Origin: Macrothele yani
Lineage: Eukaryota; Arthropoda; Arachnida; Araneae; Macrothelidae
Length of the DNA stretch: 64,000 nucleotides
Assembly (NCBI GenBank): GCA_039090855.1
Contig: CM077011.1
Location: forward strand, 23,995,001-24,059,000
Reading direction: 5' to 3'
This document shows positions 21,838-33,429 of the stretch, piece by piece. The notes beneath the pieces are model-generated. The model was not told the DNA's origin and did no database searches. It saw only the letters and a program-made list of their open reading frames with translations. Made by a program: the position numbers and the translations under genes. The number at the start of each line of letters is the position of its first letter. Positions within the stretch are counted from its first letter, which is position 1.

Positions 21838-24702
21838 CTGACCCTCTGCTTAAACGCGACAACGCCACACCCAGTCTGGAATTTTTAAGTGGGCAACGGC
21901 TTTCTATCGTTCAGTGAATTAATTTTATTTCGACGCAGTTTATCACGTGGTAAGAAATTGTTGCAAATATGACTCGCACTAATCTCAGTCTTGTGTTGAT
22001 CAACACAAAAAAAAAAAACTATTTGAGAAAACTATCTTGAGTATACATGACAAAAACTTTATCAAAAACATCTATGACGTCGTAAGAAATGGTTGCAAAT
22101 ATTAGAGGTCTAATTAGAGGTCTGCACATATAGAATATTAGAGGTCAAATATTAGAGGTCTGCACATATAGAATATTAGAGGTCAAATATTAGGTCTGCA
22201 CATATAGAATATTAGAGGTCAATATTAGAGATCAATATTAGAGGTCAATATTATAAGTCAATATTAGAGGTCAATATTAGAGGTCAATATTAGAAGTCAA
22301 TATTAAAAGGTCAATATTATAGGTCAAAATAGAGGTTAATATTGGAGGTCAATATTAGAGGTCTGCACATATAGAATATTAGAGGTCAAATATTAGAGGT
22401 CTGCACATATAGAATATTAGAGGTCAAATATTAGGTCTGCACATATAGAATATTAGACCCTCTGACCCTCTGCTTAAACGCGACAACGCCACACCCAGTC
22501 TGGAATTTTTAAGTGGGCAACGGCTGTCTATCGTTCAGTGAATTTATTTTATTTCGACGCAGTTTATCACGTGGTAAGAAATTGTTGCAAATATGACTCG
22601 CACTAATCTCAGTCTTGTGTTGACCAACACAAAAAAAAAAACTATTTGAGAAAACTATCTTGAGTATACATGACAAAAACTTTATCAAAAACATCTATGA
22701 CGTCGTAAGAAATGGTTGCAAATATTAGAGGTCTAATTAGAGGTCTGCACATATAGAATATTAGAGGTCAAATATTAGAGGTCTGCACATATAGAATATT
22801 AGAGGTCAAATATTAGGTCTGCACATATAGAATATTAGAGGTCAATATTAGAGGTCAATATTAGAGATCAATATTAGAGGTCAATATTATAAGTCAATAT
22901 TAGAGGTCAATATTAGAGATCAATATTAGAGGTCAATATTATAAGTCAATATTAGAGGTCAATATTAGAGGTCAATATTAGAAGTCAATATTAAAAGGTC
23001 AATATTAGAGGTCAAAATAGAGGTTGGTCTGCACATATAGAATATTAGACCCTCTGACCCTCTGCTTAAACGCGACAACGCCACACCCAGTCTGGAATTT
23101 TTAAGTGGGCAACGGCTTTCTATCGTTCAGTGAATTTATTTTATTTCGACGCAGTTTATCACGTGGTAAGAAATTGTTGCAAATATGACTCGCACTAATC
23201 TCAGTCTTGTGTTGACCAACACAAAAAAAAAACTATTTGAGAAAACTATCTTGAGTATACATGACAAAAACTTTATCAAAAACATCTATGACGTCGTAAG
23301 AAATGGTTGCAAATATTAGAGGTCTAATTAGAGGTCTGCACATATAGAATATTAGAGGTCAAATATTAGAGGTCTGCACATATAGAATATTAGAGGTCAA
23401 ATATTAGGTCTGCACATATAGAATATTAGAGGTCAATATTAGAGGTCAATATTAGAGATCAATATTAGAGGTCAATATTATAAGTCAATATTAGAGGTCA
23501 ATATTAGAGGTCAATATTAGAAGTCAATATTAAAAGGTCAATATTAGAGGTCAAAATAGAGGTTGGTCTGCACATATAGAATATTAGACCCTCTGACCCT
23601 CTGCTTAAACGCGACAACGCCACACCCAGTCTGGAATTTTTAAGTGGGCAACGGCTTTCTATCGTTCAGTGAATTTATTTTATTTCGACGCAGTTTATCA
23701 CGTGGTAAGAAATTGTTGCAAATATGACTCGCACTAATCTCAGTCTTGTGTTGACCAACACAAAAAAAAAACTATTTGAGAAAACTATCTTGAGTATACA
23801 TGACAAAAACTTTATCAAAAACATCTATGACGTCGTAAGAAATGGTTGCAAATATTAGAGGTCTAATTAGAGGTCTGCACATATAGAATATTAGAGGTCA
23901 AATATTAGAGGTCTGCACATATAGAATATTAGAGGTCAAATATTAGGTCTGCACATATAGAATATTAGAGGTCAATATTAGAGATCAATATTAGAGGTCA
24001 ATATTATAAGTCAATATTAGAGGTCAATATTAGAGATCAATATTAGAGGTCAATATTATAAGTCAATATTAGAGGTCAATATTAGAGGTCAATATTAGAA
24101 GTCAATATTAGAGGTCAAAATAGAGGTTAATATTGGAGGTCAATATTAGAGGTTCTGCACATATAGAATATTAGAGGTCAAATATTAGAGGTCTGCACAT
24201 ATAGAATATTAGAGGTCAAATATTAGGTCTGCACATATAGAATATTAGAGGTCAATATTGGAGGTCAATATTAGAGGTCAAATATTAGAGGTCTGCACAT
24301 ATAGAATATTAGAGGTCAAATATTAGGTCTGCACATATAGAATATTAGAGGTCAATATTGGAGGTCAATATTAGAGGTCTGCACATATAGAATATTAGAG
24401 GTCAAATATTAGAGGTCTGCACATATAGAATATTAGAGGTCAAATATTAGGTCTGCACATATAGAATATTAGAGGTCAATATTAGAGATCAATATTAGAG
24501 GTCAATATTAGAAGTCAATATTAGAGGTCAATATTAGAGGTCAATATTAAAAGTCAATATTAAAAGGTCAATATTAGAGGTCAAAATAGAGGACAATATT
24601 GGTGGTCAATATTAGAGGTCTAATTAGAGGTCTGCACATATAGAATATTAGAGGTCAATATTAGAGTCACAATATTAAGTCACAATATTAGAGGTCAAAT
24701 AT
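21838..24702 (+). repeat. Higher-order satellite: 13/24-bp array inside ~130-bp satellite
   Basis: Four copies of a ~260-bp block starting ACCCTCTGCTTAAACGCGAC lie near 21840, 22464, 23056 and 23595. Each is followed by an array of the 13-mer AATATTAGAGGTC and a 24-bp variant that adds TGCACATATAG. Higher-order spacing shortens from about 624 to 592 to 539 bp; the last array runs to 24702. The ~260-bp block itself contains about two ~130-bp monomers (ending ATCACGTGGTAAGAAATTG and ATGACGTCGTAAGAAATGG) that recur at 25.75-26.06 kb. The copies are nearly identical, implying recent unequal exchange. Confidence 0.93.
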
Positions 24703-25728
24703 TAGAGGTCTGCACGGGCCGGAATAGCCCGCCAAGCCAGAGATGAGCCCAATCCGCGGGCCGGGTGTAGTTTTCATTTAGTTTAAAGAAAGCAACGGGC
24801 CGGGCTCTTTCCCAGACACCCACGACTGGGCCTGGCCAAGTCGACCCATTCTTTTTATTGCAATGCTAAAGAAAGAAAAAAGTCGTGTTCTCCGATTTCC
24901 TGGTGTGTTTAACTGTTCCTACCAACTGTTTATGTAACTGTTCCTGGAGACACTAACAGTGTTTTTTTCCAATCTGTAGGTATTAAGATAGTAAAACCAT
25001 TTTGGGACCTTTTGACAACAAAAAAGATTCGACCCTGAGCGAGTGTGTGTGTTGTGTTGAGTGGGGGACAGAGGACGTCTGCAGTGGGGTGAGGGTGCGT
25101 GCGTCTGTTTGTATGAGAGAGTGGGACGACATGGATGTTTTCTTCTATCCCTAATCTGTATAGGGATTGACTTTTGTAGTGTTACCTCTTGCTAGTTCAG
25201 AGAAAGGGAGATTTTGAACGCGCTTAGTCTTCCTTTTTCTCTCTTTTTTAAAGATTATATTTTTCGATAATTGTCAAAGTTTAGTTAATATCTTTAGGCT
25301 TACATTCAATTAAACATTTCGAATAATATCTCATTTCATTACTTAATTTTCACATTTTAATAAACGACAGACAAAATGATACCAAATGGCACATCACGTG
25401 CCGTGCCGGGCCTAAATAAAAGCTACAACTGACGGGCCGAGCCGGGCCTAAATAAGAGCTGCAATTGAAGTGCCGAGCCGGGCCTAAATAAGAGCTGCAA
25501 TTGATGGGCCGAGCTGGGCCTAAATAAGAGCTGCAATTGACGGGCCGATCCGGGCTTAAATAAGAGCTGCAATTGATGGGCCGAGCTGGGCCTAAATAAG
25601 AGCTGCAATTGAAGTGCCGAGCCGGTCCTAAATAAGAGCTGCAATTGTCGTGCCGGGCCGCGCTAGGCCTTAAACGCACAGGCTTGGGCAGGGTCGGGCT
25701 CAGCAAATTAACCCCGTGCGGACCTCTA
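24703..25728. mobile_element. hAT-like non-autonomous element (MITE), 1026 bp
   Basis: The left end TAGAGGTCTGCACGGGC and right end (reverse complement) TAGAGGTCCGCACGGGG match at 15 of 17 positions. Flanking 8-mers TCAAATAT and CCCAATAT agree at 6 of 8, compatible with an aged 8-bp hAT target duplication. Subterminal GGGCC/CCGGGC motifs are abundant. No transposase frame is present. The hAT assignment rests on end sequence, subterminal motifs and TSD length; another superfamily with 8-bp TSDs is possible. Confidence 0.65.
25395..25680. repeat. 36-bp minisatellite inside the hAT-like element, ~7-8 units
   Basis: Unit TGACGGGCCGAGCCGGGCCT followed by AAATAAGAGCTGCAAT, exact period 36. Because 36 is divisible by three, both strands stay open and yield a repeated 12-residue peptide (minus strand SSYLGPARPINC). 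This is not a gene. The GGGCC motifs match the element's subterminal composition. Confidence 0.92.
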
Positions 25729-26060
25729 CCCAATATTGCTCCCACTTATCTCAGCCTTGTGTCTGACCAAATTCTGCAGCAATGAAGAAAGGTATCTCAA
25801 ACACGTTATCAAAAACGTTTATCACGTGGCAGGAAATTATTGAAAGTCTGACTCATACTTATCTCAGTCTTGTTTTTAACCAAATTCAGCAGCAATAGAA
25901 AAAAACTGTCTTGAGCGCACATGACAAAAGATTTATCAAAAACGCTTATCACGTGGTAGGAAATTGTTGTAAATACGACTCCCACTTATCGCAGTCTTGT
26001 TTTTGACCTAATTCTACATCAATAGAGAAAACTATTTTGAGCGCAGATGTAAAAAATAAA
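25729..26060 (+). repeat. ~127-bp satellite monomers
   Basis: About 2.5 monomers with landmarks ATCACGTGG (25821, 25948), ATCTCAGTCTTG-like and ACTGTCTTGAG. The same monomer flanks the 13-bp arrays on the left side (21.9-22.1 kb), so the arrays and the hAT-like element interrupt one satellite block. Confidence 0.85.
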
Positions 26061-28463
26061 TTTTTTTGCGAGTACAAGGAAAAATACTCATGTTCAAGTC
26101 AGCAATGTATGCGGTTTTGCATAGATGTCCAATTTTTTTTTAATTATTTGAGAATTTACATATGCCCGCCACTGAATTAGTAACTGTTATTCAATCCCGG
26201 GTTGAACTTCCATTAGCTCGAATTACACCATGCATGAAGATTGGCATAGATTCTACAAGGTGTTGGAGTGAATCTGTCGACAGCATACCAGGTGCTTACC
26301 AATCTATTAACTGACTCAGATTTTATAGAAGGCGATTTTGTTCCGTAATCTGTTTTTCTAACACGTCCCGTTTATTCTCAGTAGGTTTCAGTGTTTTTCC
26401 AGCATGTCAACACTGCAGGATGCATTTGATCAGCATTTAATGTTCAGACAATTCTTGGAAAAAACCGACCTTCCAGCAATATTATGGGGACCCGTATCGT
26501 ATCAAATGAACAAAGCAAAATGAGCCTATTGCTTCATGGGCCTACTTCTCTCTTCCCAACGTCGGTACAGAACACGGTGCACCTGGACTCGTTGGATGGC
26601 TTACATCGTGGACTCGTTGAATGGTTTTATTGGTTCTACTTATCGGACTGTACTGATTCGTTTATATGAACATAAATACAATGTAGAAACTCATTATGAT
26701 TCTACAGCTCTTTCACGATTAATTAATCGTGGGACACACCTCTTTGGGATGAAGCCAGAGTTATTTCCAATCACGGCAAAAAGTGCCACTTTACTTGCTG
26801 AAAGGCTACATATTATTAAAAATGCTAGTGAGTTCCAGTGATGATTTACCTAAGTTTATTCCTCCCCCTTGGTGATTGTTGTTTGGAAGTGCCTTGGTGG
26901 AACCAAAATGTTACCATACTAAATAATTTAAAGATTTACTTGTGATTAATGTAAACTGACCAACTGCGGACTCGATGTTTCTGCGCATGCTCCCATGTCA
27001 TGCACTATTGACTATGATTTGTATATATAGCAGTACTTTTTCCTGTAAATTTTTTAAAGGTTTGTGACGTATATTCTAAATTAACTTTCCTTTTTAATTT
27101 CTTTCCCTATGTAAATCTTGAGTTTATTCTGTTATTCTTCACTCTTAACGTGATATCTTTCTCTCAAATGAATACGTTTGGCAACACAATTGAGGTGGAA
27201 TGCACGTGACATATGCCTGAGTTTTGATAAGAACAAGAGATAAAATCGACGACTGATCTATTGCTTGGGAGCGTTGGGTTGTAAACTGATTATTGATAGG
27301 AGTGTTGTGATAATGTGTGGTGTGTGGAGCGTCCACCACAATATGCTATGTTACGATGGGTGTGCTACATCATGAATAAAGCATCATTCCCGTAAGTTGA
27401 CTTCTGTTATTTACATGTTTCGTCTGGCCGTTAAGGTTTCTTTCATTTAGGAGCTATTTCTAAGTATGTTGATGTGTTAAAACAACGTAGAAGTAGAAAG
27501 GACATTTGCGCTATAGGTTTTAACGTATCATGTGTTTCTAACAATCATATCAGGATGTGAAAGTTGCTGGCATGAAAGATGTTTTTAATAAGCGTTTTTG
27601 TCAATTTAAAATTTTACTCTTCCACTTGGATTTGCAGTTGTGTTCTACATCGTGCAAAGCCAGCATTTCCTACTAGAACGACTATTCGCAATTAAGGACG
27701 ATATGACTTTTTTCCAGTTCTCCAATGTCCAGTCACTGTGTATCTGACCCACTGTTAAGGACACTTCCGGTTCTGCGTAGAAATCTGGAGTTTTTCTCTA
27801 CAATCATGTTACTGCGAGTGCAGATTCTCATTAATTTCCTACGCATGATACAATTTCCTACACTGAGATATGGGTCAGGAAAGATCCTTCATTGAATGTG
27901 TTGGTCAATTGCTGCACACATTAAGTCCTTTTTCATTGCAGAAGTCTTTGTATGTGACGACGATCTCATTCTTGACATATTGTTGTTGGGCCACAGTTAT
28001 GTCTCTTAGAAGAGCAATGTGGTTTATTTTTTCACTGACTGAACACCCTAAAATCTCACCTTTTGAGAGACCAGTCAGTTATCAAAATTGTCGCTCCAGC
28101 CAAACGGGCACCAATATTATGAAATATATTAGTATATCCAATATTATAGAATTCGGAAACATCCTTTTTTTTCCCCATTGTGATGGACACTAATGACGAG
28201 CAGCAGCCTTAAATGGTTGCCTAGATCACATGGCAACACACGTGACCACGTGTTTTGAATTGTTTTAAATGCTATTGTTGCTCACCGAGAAATCTATGTT
28301 AATGCGTTTTAAGGGAGCTTAGAATATATTTAATATAGAAATTGAACAAACGTGTCTCCGGGAGGTATTTACCGATACTCAAATCATTTATCGATACCAC
28401 TTTATCAATCGCCCGTGTTGCTCTTGTTTTGCAGCTAATTATAAGAGTTGTTCAATAAAATTT
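26061..28463. other. Mostly unexplained DNA; one uncharacterised open frame
   Basis: No transposon family recognised. Open frames at 26536-26841 (plus, 101 codons, containing LYEHKYNVETHYDSTALSRL) and 27870-28193 (plus, 107 codons) resemble nothing I know. The first has a non-biased composition and could be a decayed element piece or chance. Confidence 0.4.
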
Positions 28464-28976
28464 TGTCAGTGAGTGGCGCTAATGTACGGGCTATTTAAAG
28501 GCAATGCAGCTGCATCGAAGCTTGCTTGTTACAGAAGCCGTGTAACGTGCTGGACTAATTTCATTGTTCTCTCGCAACAGGAAACATCCAAAGTTGGTCA
28601 ACGTGCTGTAATTCAGTTTTTGAAAGCGGAAATTTTGTCAATGGGTGGCGCTAATGTATAGGCGACTTAAAGGCTATGCAACTACATTGCAGCTTGTTTG
28701 TTACAGAAGCTGTGTAACGTGCTGGACTAATTTAATTGTTCTCTTGTAGCATGATACATCCAAAGTTACTCAACGTGCTGCAATTCAGTTTTTGAAAGCG
28801 GAAATTTTGTCAATGGGTGGTGCTAATGTATAGGCGATTTAAAGGCTATGCAACTTCATTGCAGCTTGTTTGTTACAGACGCCGTGTAACGTGCTGGACT
28901 AATTTTAATGTTCTCTTGTAACATGATACATTCAAAGTTATTCAACGTGCTGCAATTTAGTTTTTGAAAGCGGAAA
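28464..28976 (+). repeat. 172-bp direct triplication reaching into a mariner gene
   Basis: The block starting TGTCAATGGGTGGCGCTAAT recurs at 28464, 28636 and 28808, exactly 172 bp apart. Each unit ends with a sequence encoding IQFLKAE, and only the last joins in frame to the mariner relic (MPPREIHRRMK). The unit thus contains the 5' end of a mariner transposase plus upstream DNA. Confidence 0.9.
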
Positions 28977-28979
28977 AAA

Positions 28980-29960
28980 TGCCACCAAGAGAAATTCACA
29001 GACGAATGAAGGCGGTGTATGGGCCTGCTTATCTTCCACGCAGTACTTTAATGTGGTAATGCAAGCTCGTTAGTGGTAGTCGAAGAATCACTACAGACCA
29101 GCCATGAGCAGGAGCACCACCTAGTCGGGATGTTTCATTCATGACAATTGCACGTGTGGATGCTGCAATAAAGGCCAACCGAAGGTTTACTATCCGAGAA
29201 CTGGCGAACAGTGAGGGTGTAGGCATCGGAATTGTCAATACAATCATGCATACGTACCTTAAATATCGTATGGTCTCGGCTACGTGCGTACTGAAACATC
29301 TGTCCGATGAGCAGATGAGTCAAAGTATAGGACTATCGTTACAGTACCTGTTCCGCTACCATGAAGATGGTGAAAATTTTCAGCTACGCATTATTACTGA
29401 GGACGAAAGCTAATGCCATCATTTCGAGACAGAGTCGAAACTCCAGAGCATGCGCAAACATGCATCATCGCCACCGCCGGGGAATTAGCGATCCACCATT
29501 TCCTCACGCAAGGTGATGTTAACCCTGTTCTTTGACCATCGAAGACCATTTCTTCTTGAGTGGCTACTGAAAAACTCAACCTCAATGCCGAACGACATTG
29601 TTAAACTTAAATGAAGCTTCGAAAAGTCATCAAAAGCAAGAGATCTAGCAAACTCAATCAGGGTATTGTGCTTCTGCATAATAACGCTTGGCCGCATACG
29701 GCAGTTACCACGCACATATTATTCTACCGCGTTCACTGGGAAGTCGTCCAACATCCGGCGTATAGTGCTGACCTATCACCCTGCGATTTTCACATCTTTG
29801 GACCTAGGAAAAAGTTTCCCAAAAGCAAACGTTTCACTCCGGATGATCAGGTGCGTGAAGCTGTAAATAACTGGTTGCAGCAGCAGCCTGCCTCCTTCTA
29901 AGCCGCAGGAATAAAAGTACTTGTGCAACGATGAAACCGTTGTCTAAACAAGGGGCGGTG
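28980..29960 (+). pseudogene. mariner transposase relic (DD34D), dead
   Basis: The N-terminal part reads FLKAEKMPPREIHRRMKAVYGP. A second DNA-binding region FTIRELANSEGVGIGIVNTI follows, then TEDES where mariner has GDE (first Asp region). LLHNNAWPHTAV has Asn for the second Asp, and YSADLSPCDFHIF keeps the third Asp 34 residues away. The end reads AAGIKVLVQR and CLNKGA. Stops at several points and at least two frameshifts break it. It is typical mariner length if read through. The 5' end is triplicated upstream. Confidence 0.85.
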
Positions 29961-30547
29961 ATTACCTTTAGGTGTATCACGTTTTGACACTTTCAGGCAG
30001 AAAGACTCGCTACTTATTAAACAATTCTTATACATATAATTCTCCTGGGCGCGGACCACCTTTGTTAGGCTAATAGTCATCATTTTTTAAACCTCAAATC
30101 TAATTTGACAAGCTGAAAGCGCCTAACTGAGTTTAATAAAAAGATAGAGTGGACAATGTCTGATTTTCCAGTTCTGTATTCCCTTCTTTCACGAAAAGCC
30201 TATCTTATTAAGAATTGAAATTGTTATTTTTGTCATTCCATACATTCCTTTGTTTTATTCATCTGCGCCCAAGAATATCGGTATTGAAGATATTGCCGTC
30301 CGTAGCTTCTAGCAGTATTTCTAAATACAGGGGAATTCAAAATGGATGCCCCGATTGCAAATGATAATACCTGGTTTATAAACATAGATACAGAGATCAC
30401 ATTGTTGTACAATAAAGAAGTAAGTTATGAATTGTGTTTCCATAACTTACAAATCTTCTATGTGACTCCCCTGGGTCACGTCACGTGTGCAACATCTAAA
30501 CGGTATTCCATTTTACGTCATACATTGTGAAGCATGTCCGTAGTCAC
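29961..30547. other. Intergenic, no gene recognised
   Basis: A+T-rich; short frame at 30342-30530 is not supported by any motif. Confidence 0.4.
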
Positions 30548-30720
30548 TGATGCTCATCACGAACCTGGCCGCGCATCTTTAGTTCTTGCAATGTTCTCGG
30601 CAAAGGTGGCACATACACATGGTCTTTGACATACCCTCGCAAAAGGAAGTCACAAGGAGTAAGGTCAGGAGACCTGGGGGACCTTACTCCTTGAAATAGA
30701 CCTACGAAAACGCCTTTTCT
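30548..30720 (-). pseudogene. Scrap of a Tc1/mariner-superfamily transposase C-terminus
   Basis: On the minus strand the reading VRSPRSPDLTPCDFLLRGYV followed by KDHVYVPPLPRTLQELK matches the block around the third catalytic residue of an arthropod transposase lineage (PPRSPDLTPLDFFLWG-like). Only about 55 residues remain. The segment also has a local inverted repeat, AAGGAGTAAGGTC and its complement around a 14-base spacer at about 30650-30690. Confidence 0.7.
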
Positions 30721-31503
30721 GCTGCGGTCGACATTTCAACACATTGGCTTTGGTGCAGGGGCAGCTTACTTCCCTACGTCCCCATAGCAACACAGCAGTA
30801 GGTTCCAATAAAATTCTAAACTTCCTTCTTTCTTGTGTAAGGATATCAGCTGTCTATTTGTGTTCATAAACACGTTATTGTCATTTGTAATCGGGCAATC
30901 ATTCTAAATTACCCTTTACTTACAGCAAGAATCTGAGATCATGTTCCTGAGCATCTACGTGAAAATCTTGCAACTAAGCAGTTGAAAGTCATAATTATCT
31001 CTAGTTTCTACTGTGTTTAGGTAAGTGAACGTTAGACACACTTCCTTTAATGATTTATTCATTTCAGCTACATAAAAAATTGGTATTCTCGGAATTTTTT
31101 TGTTAGCCAGAGCTACTAGGAAAACTGCAGCAACCTTTAGTTACTTTATCATAGGTAAACGAACTATTTGTCATTCATTCCTGCTTAAACAACGTATTAC
31201 AAATTTGCCGATTGTCTTCAATATTCGCGTAAAGTAAAAATACGGTCGAATTCGTGTGTAACAAAGTTGAAGGAAGTGTAAAAAAATTCGATTTATAGGA
31301 ACTTCGTTATAGACGGACAGGGTGGCTATTTTTTGGCATATTATCAAGCAACCACAAAAGTATTTACTGTTTTTCAAGGGAACAAATAAAACACTTTGTA
31401 ATGATTTCATTTGTGGAGAGATGGCGTTCCACTTGCGGTATATCGTCAGATTAAATCTCAAGATACCCTGCGCATATGAATCAGATGAGTAAGCAGTTTG
31501 GTA
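30721..31503. other. Intergenic, no gene recognised
   Basis: No recognisable features. Confidence 0.4.
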
Positions 31504-32529
31504 ATGGAAAGACGTGCGATTACAGTGGCGGTATCAGAAGAGATTATTTGTAGGTGTTTGCTATACGAATTTAAACTCAGTTCATCTGCTGCAGAAACAA
31601 TTCGCCGTATTTACTTAGCATTCGGGGGAGATGCTGTGAAGGAACGCACAACTCGGAATTGGTTTCGAAAGTTCGGAGACCGAGATGAGTCCCTTCAAGA
31701 CAAGTCCGGAGTGGTCGTCCTGCAGCCTTGACACAGAAGCCCTGAAAGTTGCTATTGAGAAGGACAGTAGCCAAACATGCCAGGAACTAGCCGAGTAACT
31801 TGGTGTTAGTGATGAAACCACGGGAAGACATCTGCATGAAATAGGTAAAGCATATAAATTGTTTAAATGGGTCCTCCACGATTTGTCTGCAGTGAACAAA
31901 CTGCGGCGTCTTTCATCTTGTCTTGCATTGCTGTCTCGCTATGACAAGGGACCATTTTCTGGATAGGGTACTCACATGTTATGAGAAATGGGTCCAGTAC
32001 AGCACCCCGAAAGCGTTCAAGACATTTTCCTTCCACCAGTGGCTCTATGCCTCACTTATCGAAGCCAGCACTTCATCCACATAAAGTTGTACTGTGTTTA
32101 TGGTCGATAGCCCGTGGTGTTGTTGATTATGAACTCTGCAACGCGGCCAAACGGTCACTGCTCCAGTGTACTGTGAAAAACTGAAACGTGTGCATGAGGA
32201 ACTGAAAAAGAAGGAAGCAGCACTGGTCAACAGAAAGGGAGTTCTTTTCTTTCAAAATAACACTAATGCCCACTCTCCATTTCATTGACCAGAAACCCTA
32301 TCAAAGAAAATGAATGAGAGCTTTTATAACATCCAACTTACTCACCAGATATCTCTCCTTCAGGCTATCACTTGTGTCACTGCACAATCATTTGCGTGGA
32401 CACGACTTCTCCAACTTGGATGAGTTACACGCTGCCCTACAAAACTTCTTCTCTTCTCATAAGTCGGTATTTTATCGTAGTAAAGTGTCAACACGTTGGC
32501 AGAACGTTGTTGATGCCCATGGTAAGTAA
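31504..32529 (+). pseudogene. mariner transposase relic, all three catalytic residues lost
   Basis: The ATG at 31504 gives MERRAITVAVSEE, then the mariner DNA-binding domain CLLYEFKLSSSAAETIRRIY and TTRNWFRKFGDRDESLQDKS. The catalytic blocks read VLTCYEKWV (GDE-type Asp is Tyr), FFQNNTNAHS (Asp is Asn) and SPDISPSGYHL (Asp is Gly). The C-terminus NHLRGHDFSNLDELHAALQN then FFSSHKSVFYRSKVSTRWQN ends at a TAA at 32527-32529. Multiple frameshifts. Length is normal for mariner (about 340 codons). Confidence 0.87.
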
Positions 32530-32675
32530 TGATTTTGATGAACGAATTGCTTTTCTACTACGTATGTTTTATACTTTGTCTCAGTCTCCGAAAACGGCAA
32601 ATACTTTTGTTATTACCTGTTATAAAGAGCATGCTAACAGCTTTATGAAGACGGCAGTTTTAAAAATTAGGTTAC

Positions 32676-32990
32676 AGGACAAATTTGGAAGATGTGAATC
32701 CGTTTATTGGTGTAAATATGACATGGATGTTTAATCATATAATATCCGAAAACTTGAACATTTCTTCGACTAGCGTATCCTATGATGGTTATATTCCAGT
32801 TAATCAACTAGAATCTTGGTCGTTCTAGGTGGTAAAGTGGGTATAACTTACTCAGGCGCTATCTGGGAGACGCGGATTCAATTCCCTCTCCAAGAATATG
32901 AAATTTTCAAGTTTCCGGATATTACCTAACTTAACATTCATGTCATATTTACACCAATAAACGAATTCACATCTTCCAAAATTTTATTGC
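32676..32990. repeat. Inverted repeat pair (~90-bp arms) around a tRNA-like segment
   Basis: Left arm 32676-32766 and right arm about 32898-32990 share, in opposite orientation, GGAAGATGTGAATCCGTTTA, GGTGTAAATATGACATG and AATATCCG-AAACTTGAA. About 130 bp separate them. The arms are about 85 percent alike, by eye. This could be a small fold-back element or two SINE-type copies in opposite orientation. Confidence 0.8.
32826..32890 (+). other. tRNA-like segment (A- and B-box-like), possible SINE head
   Basis: AGGTGGTAAAGTGGGTATAA resembles a tRNA A-box region, and CGCGGATTCAATTCC about 35 bases on resembles a B box. No closed cloverleaf was found, so it is not called a tRNA gene. Confidence 0.4.
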
Positions 32991-33429
32991 ACAGTGGTAT
33001 AATCCCGTATTTCATTTCATGGATTAAGTTATAGGAGTTGGTTATTCCGTGGGTTAGAGTTGCAGTGCTTAGATGGAGAAAGCAAAAAAAACACCAAAAA
33101 CATACAAACTGAGTGACATGTGTGTTAAATATCTTTCTCTAGATCCTTGTGGATAACGAAAAAAATTCTTACACCTTCAACATAATCTTGGAAAGACTGC
33201 GTATTAATCACACCAAATAATTTCTATTTCGCAGAATAATAGTATTTAAAGAAAAACTGAGTAATCGTATCATATTCCCAACGGCATTGCATTATTTGAA
33301 ATTACTCATTATAACAATTAAACAGAAAAACAAATTAGTAAAATCATGCAATGCGTTGATTATGATACGCTTTCCAACATACGAGAAATCATTACTCCAA
33401 TTATTACTCAAGTTATGAGGATAATGGTT
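32991..33429. other. Intergenic, no gene recognised
   Basis: A+T-rich spacer. Confidence 0.4.

Noticed and set aside
25350..25745. 131-codon minus-strand frame with repeated SSYLGPARP peptide
   Set aside because: It is the translation of the 36-bp minisatellite in the hAT-like element; the same openness appears in other frames.
26536..26841. Possible host exon (101 codons)
   Set aside because: No recognised domain or splice context; kept only as an uncharacterised frame within the intergenic note.
27870..28193. Hydrophobic 107-codon frame
   Set aside because: No family resemblance and no supporting context; length is compatible with chance in A+T-rich DNA.
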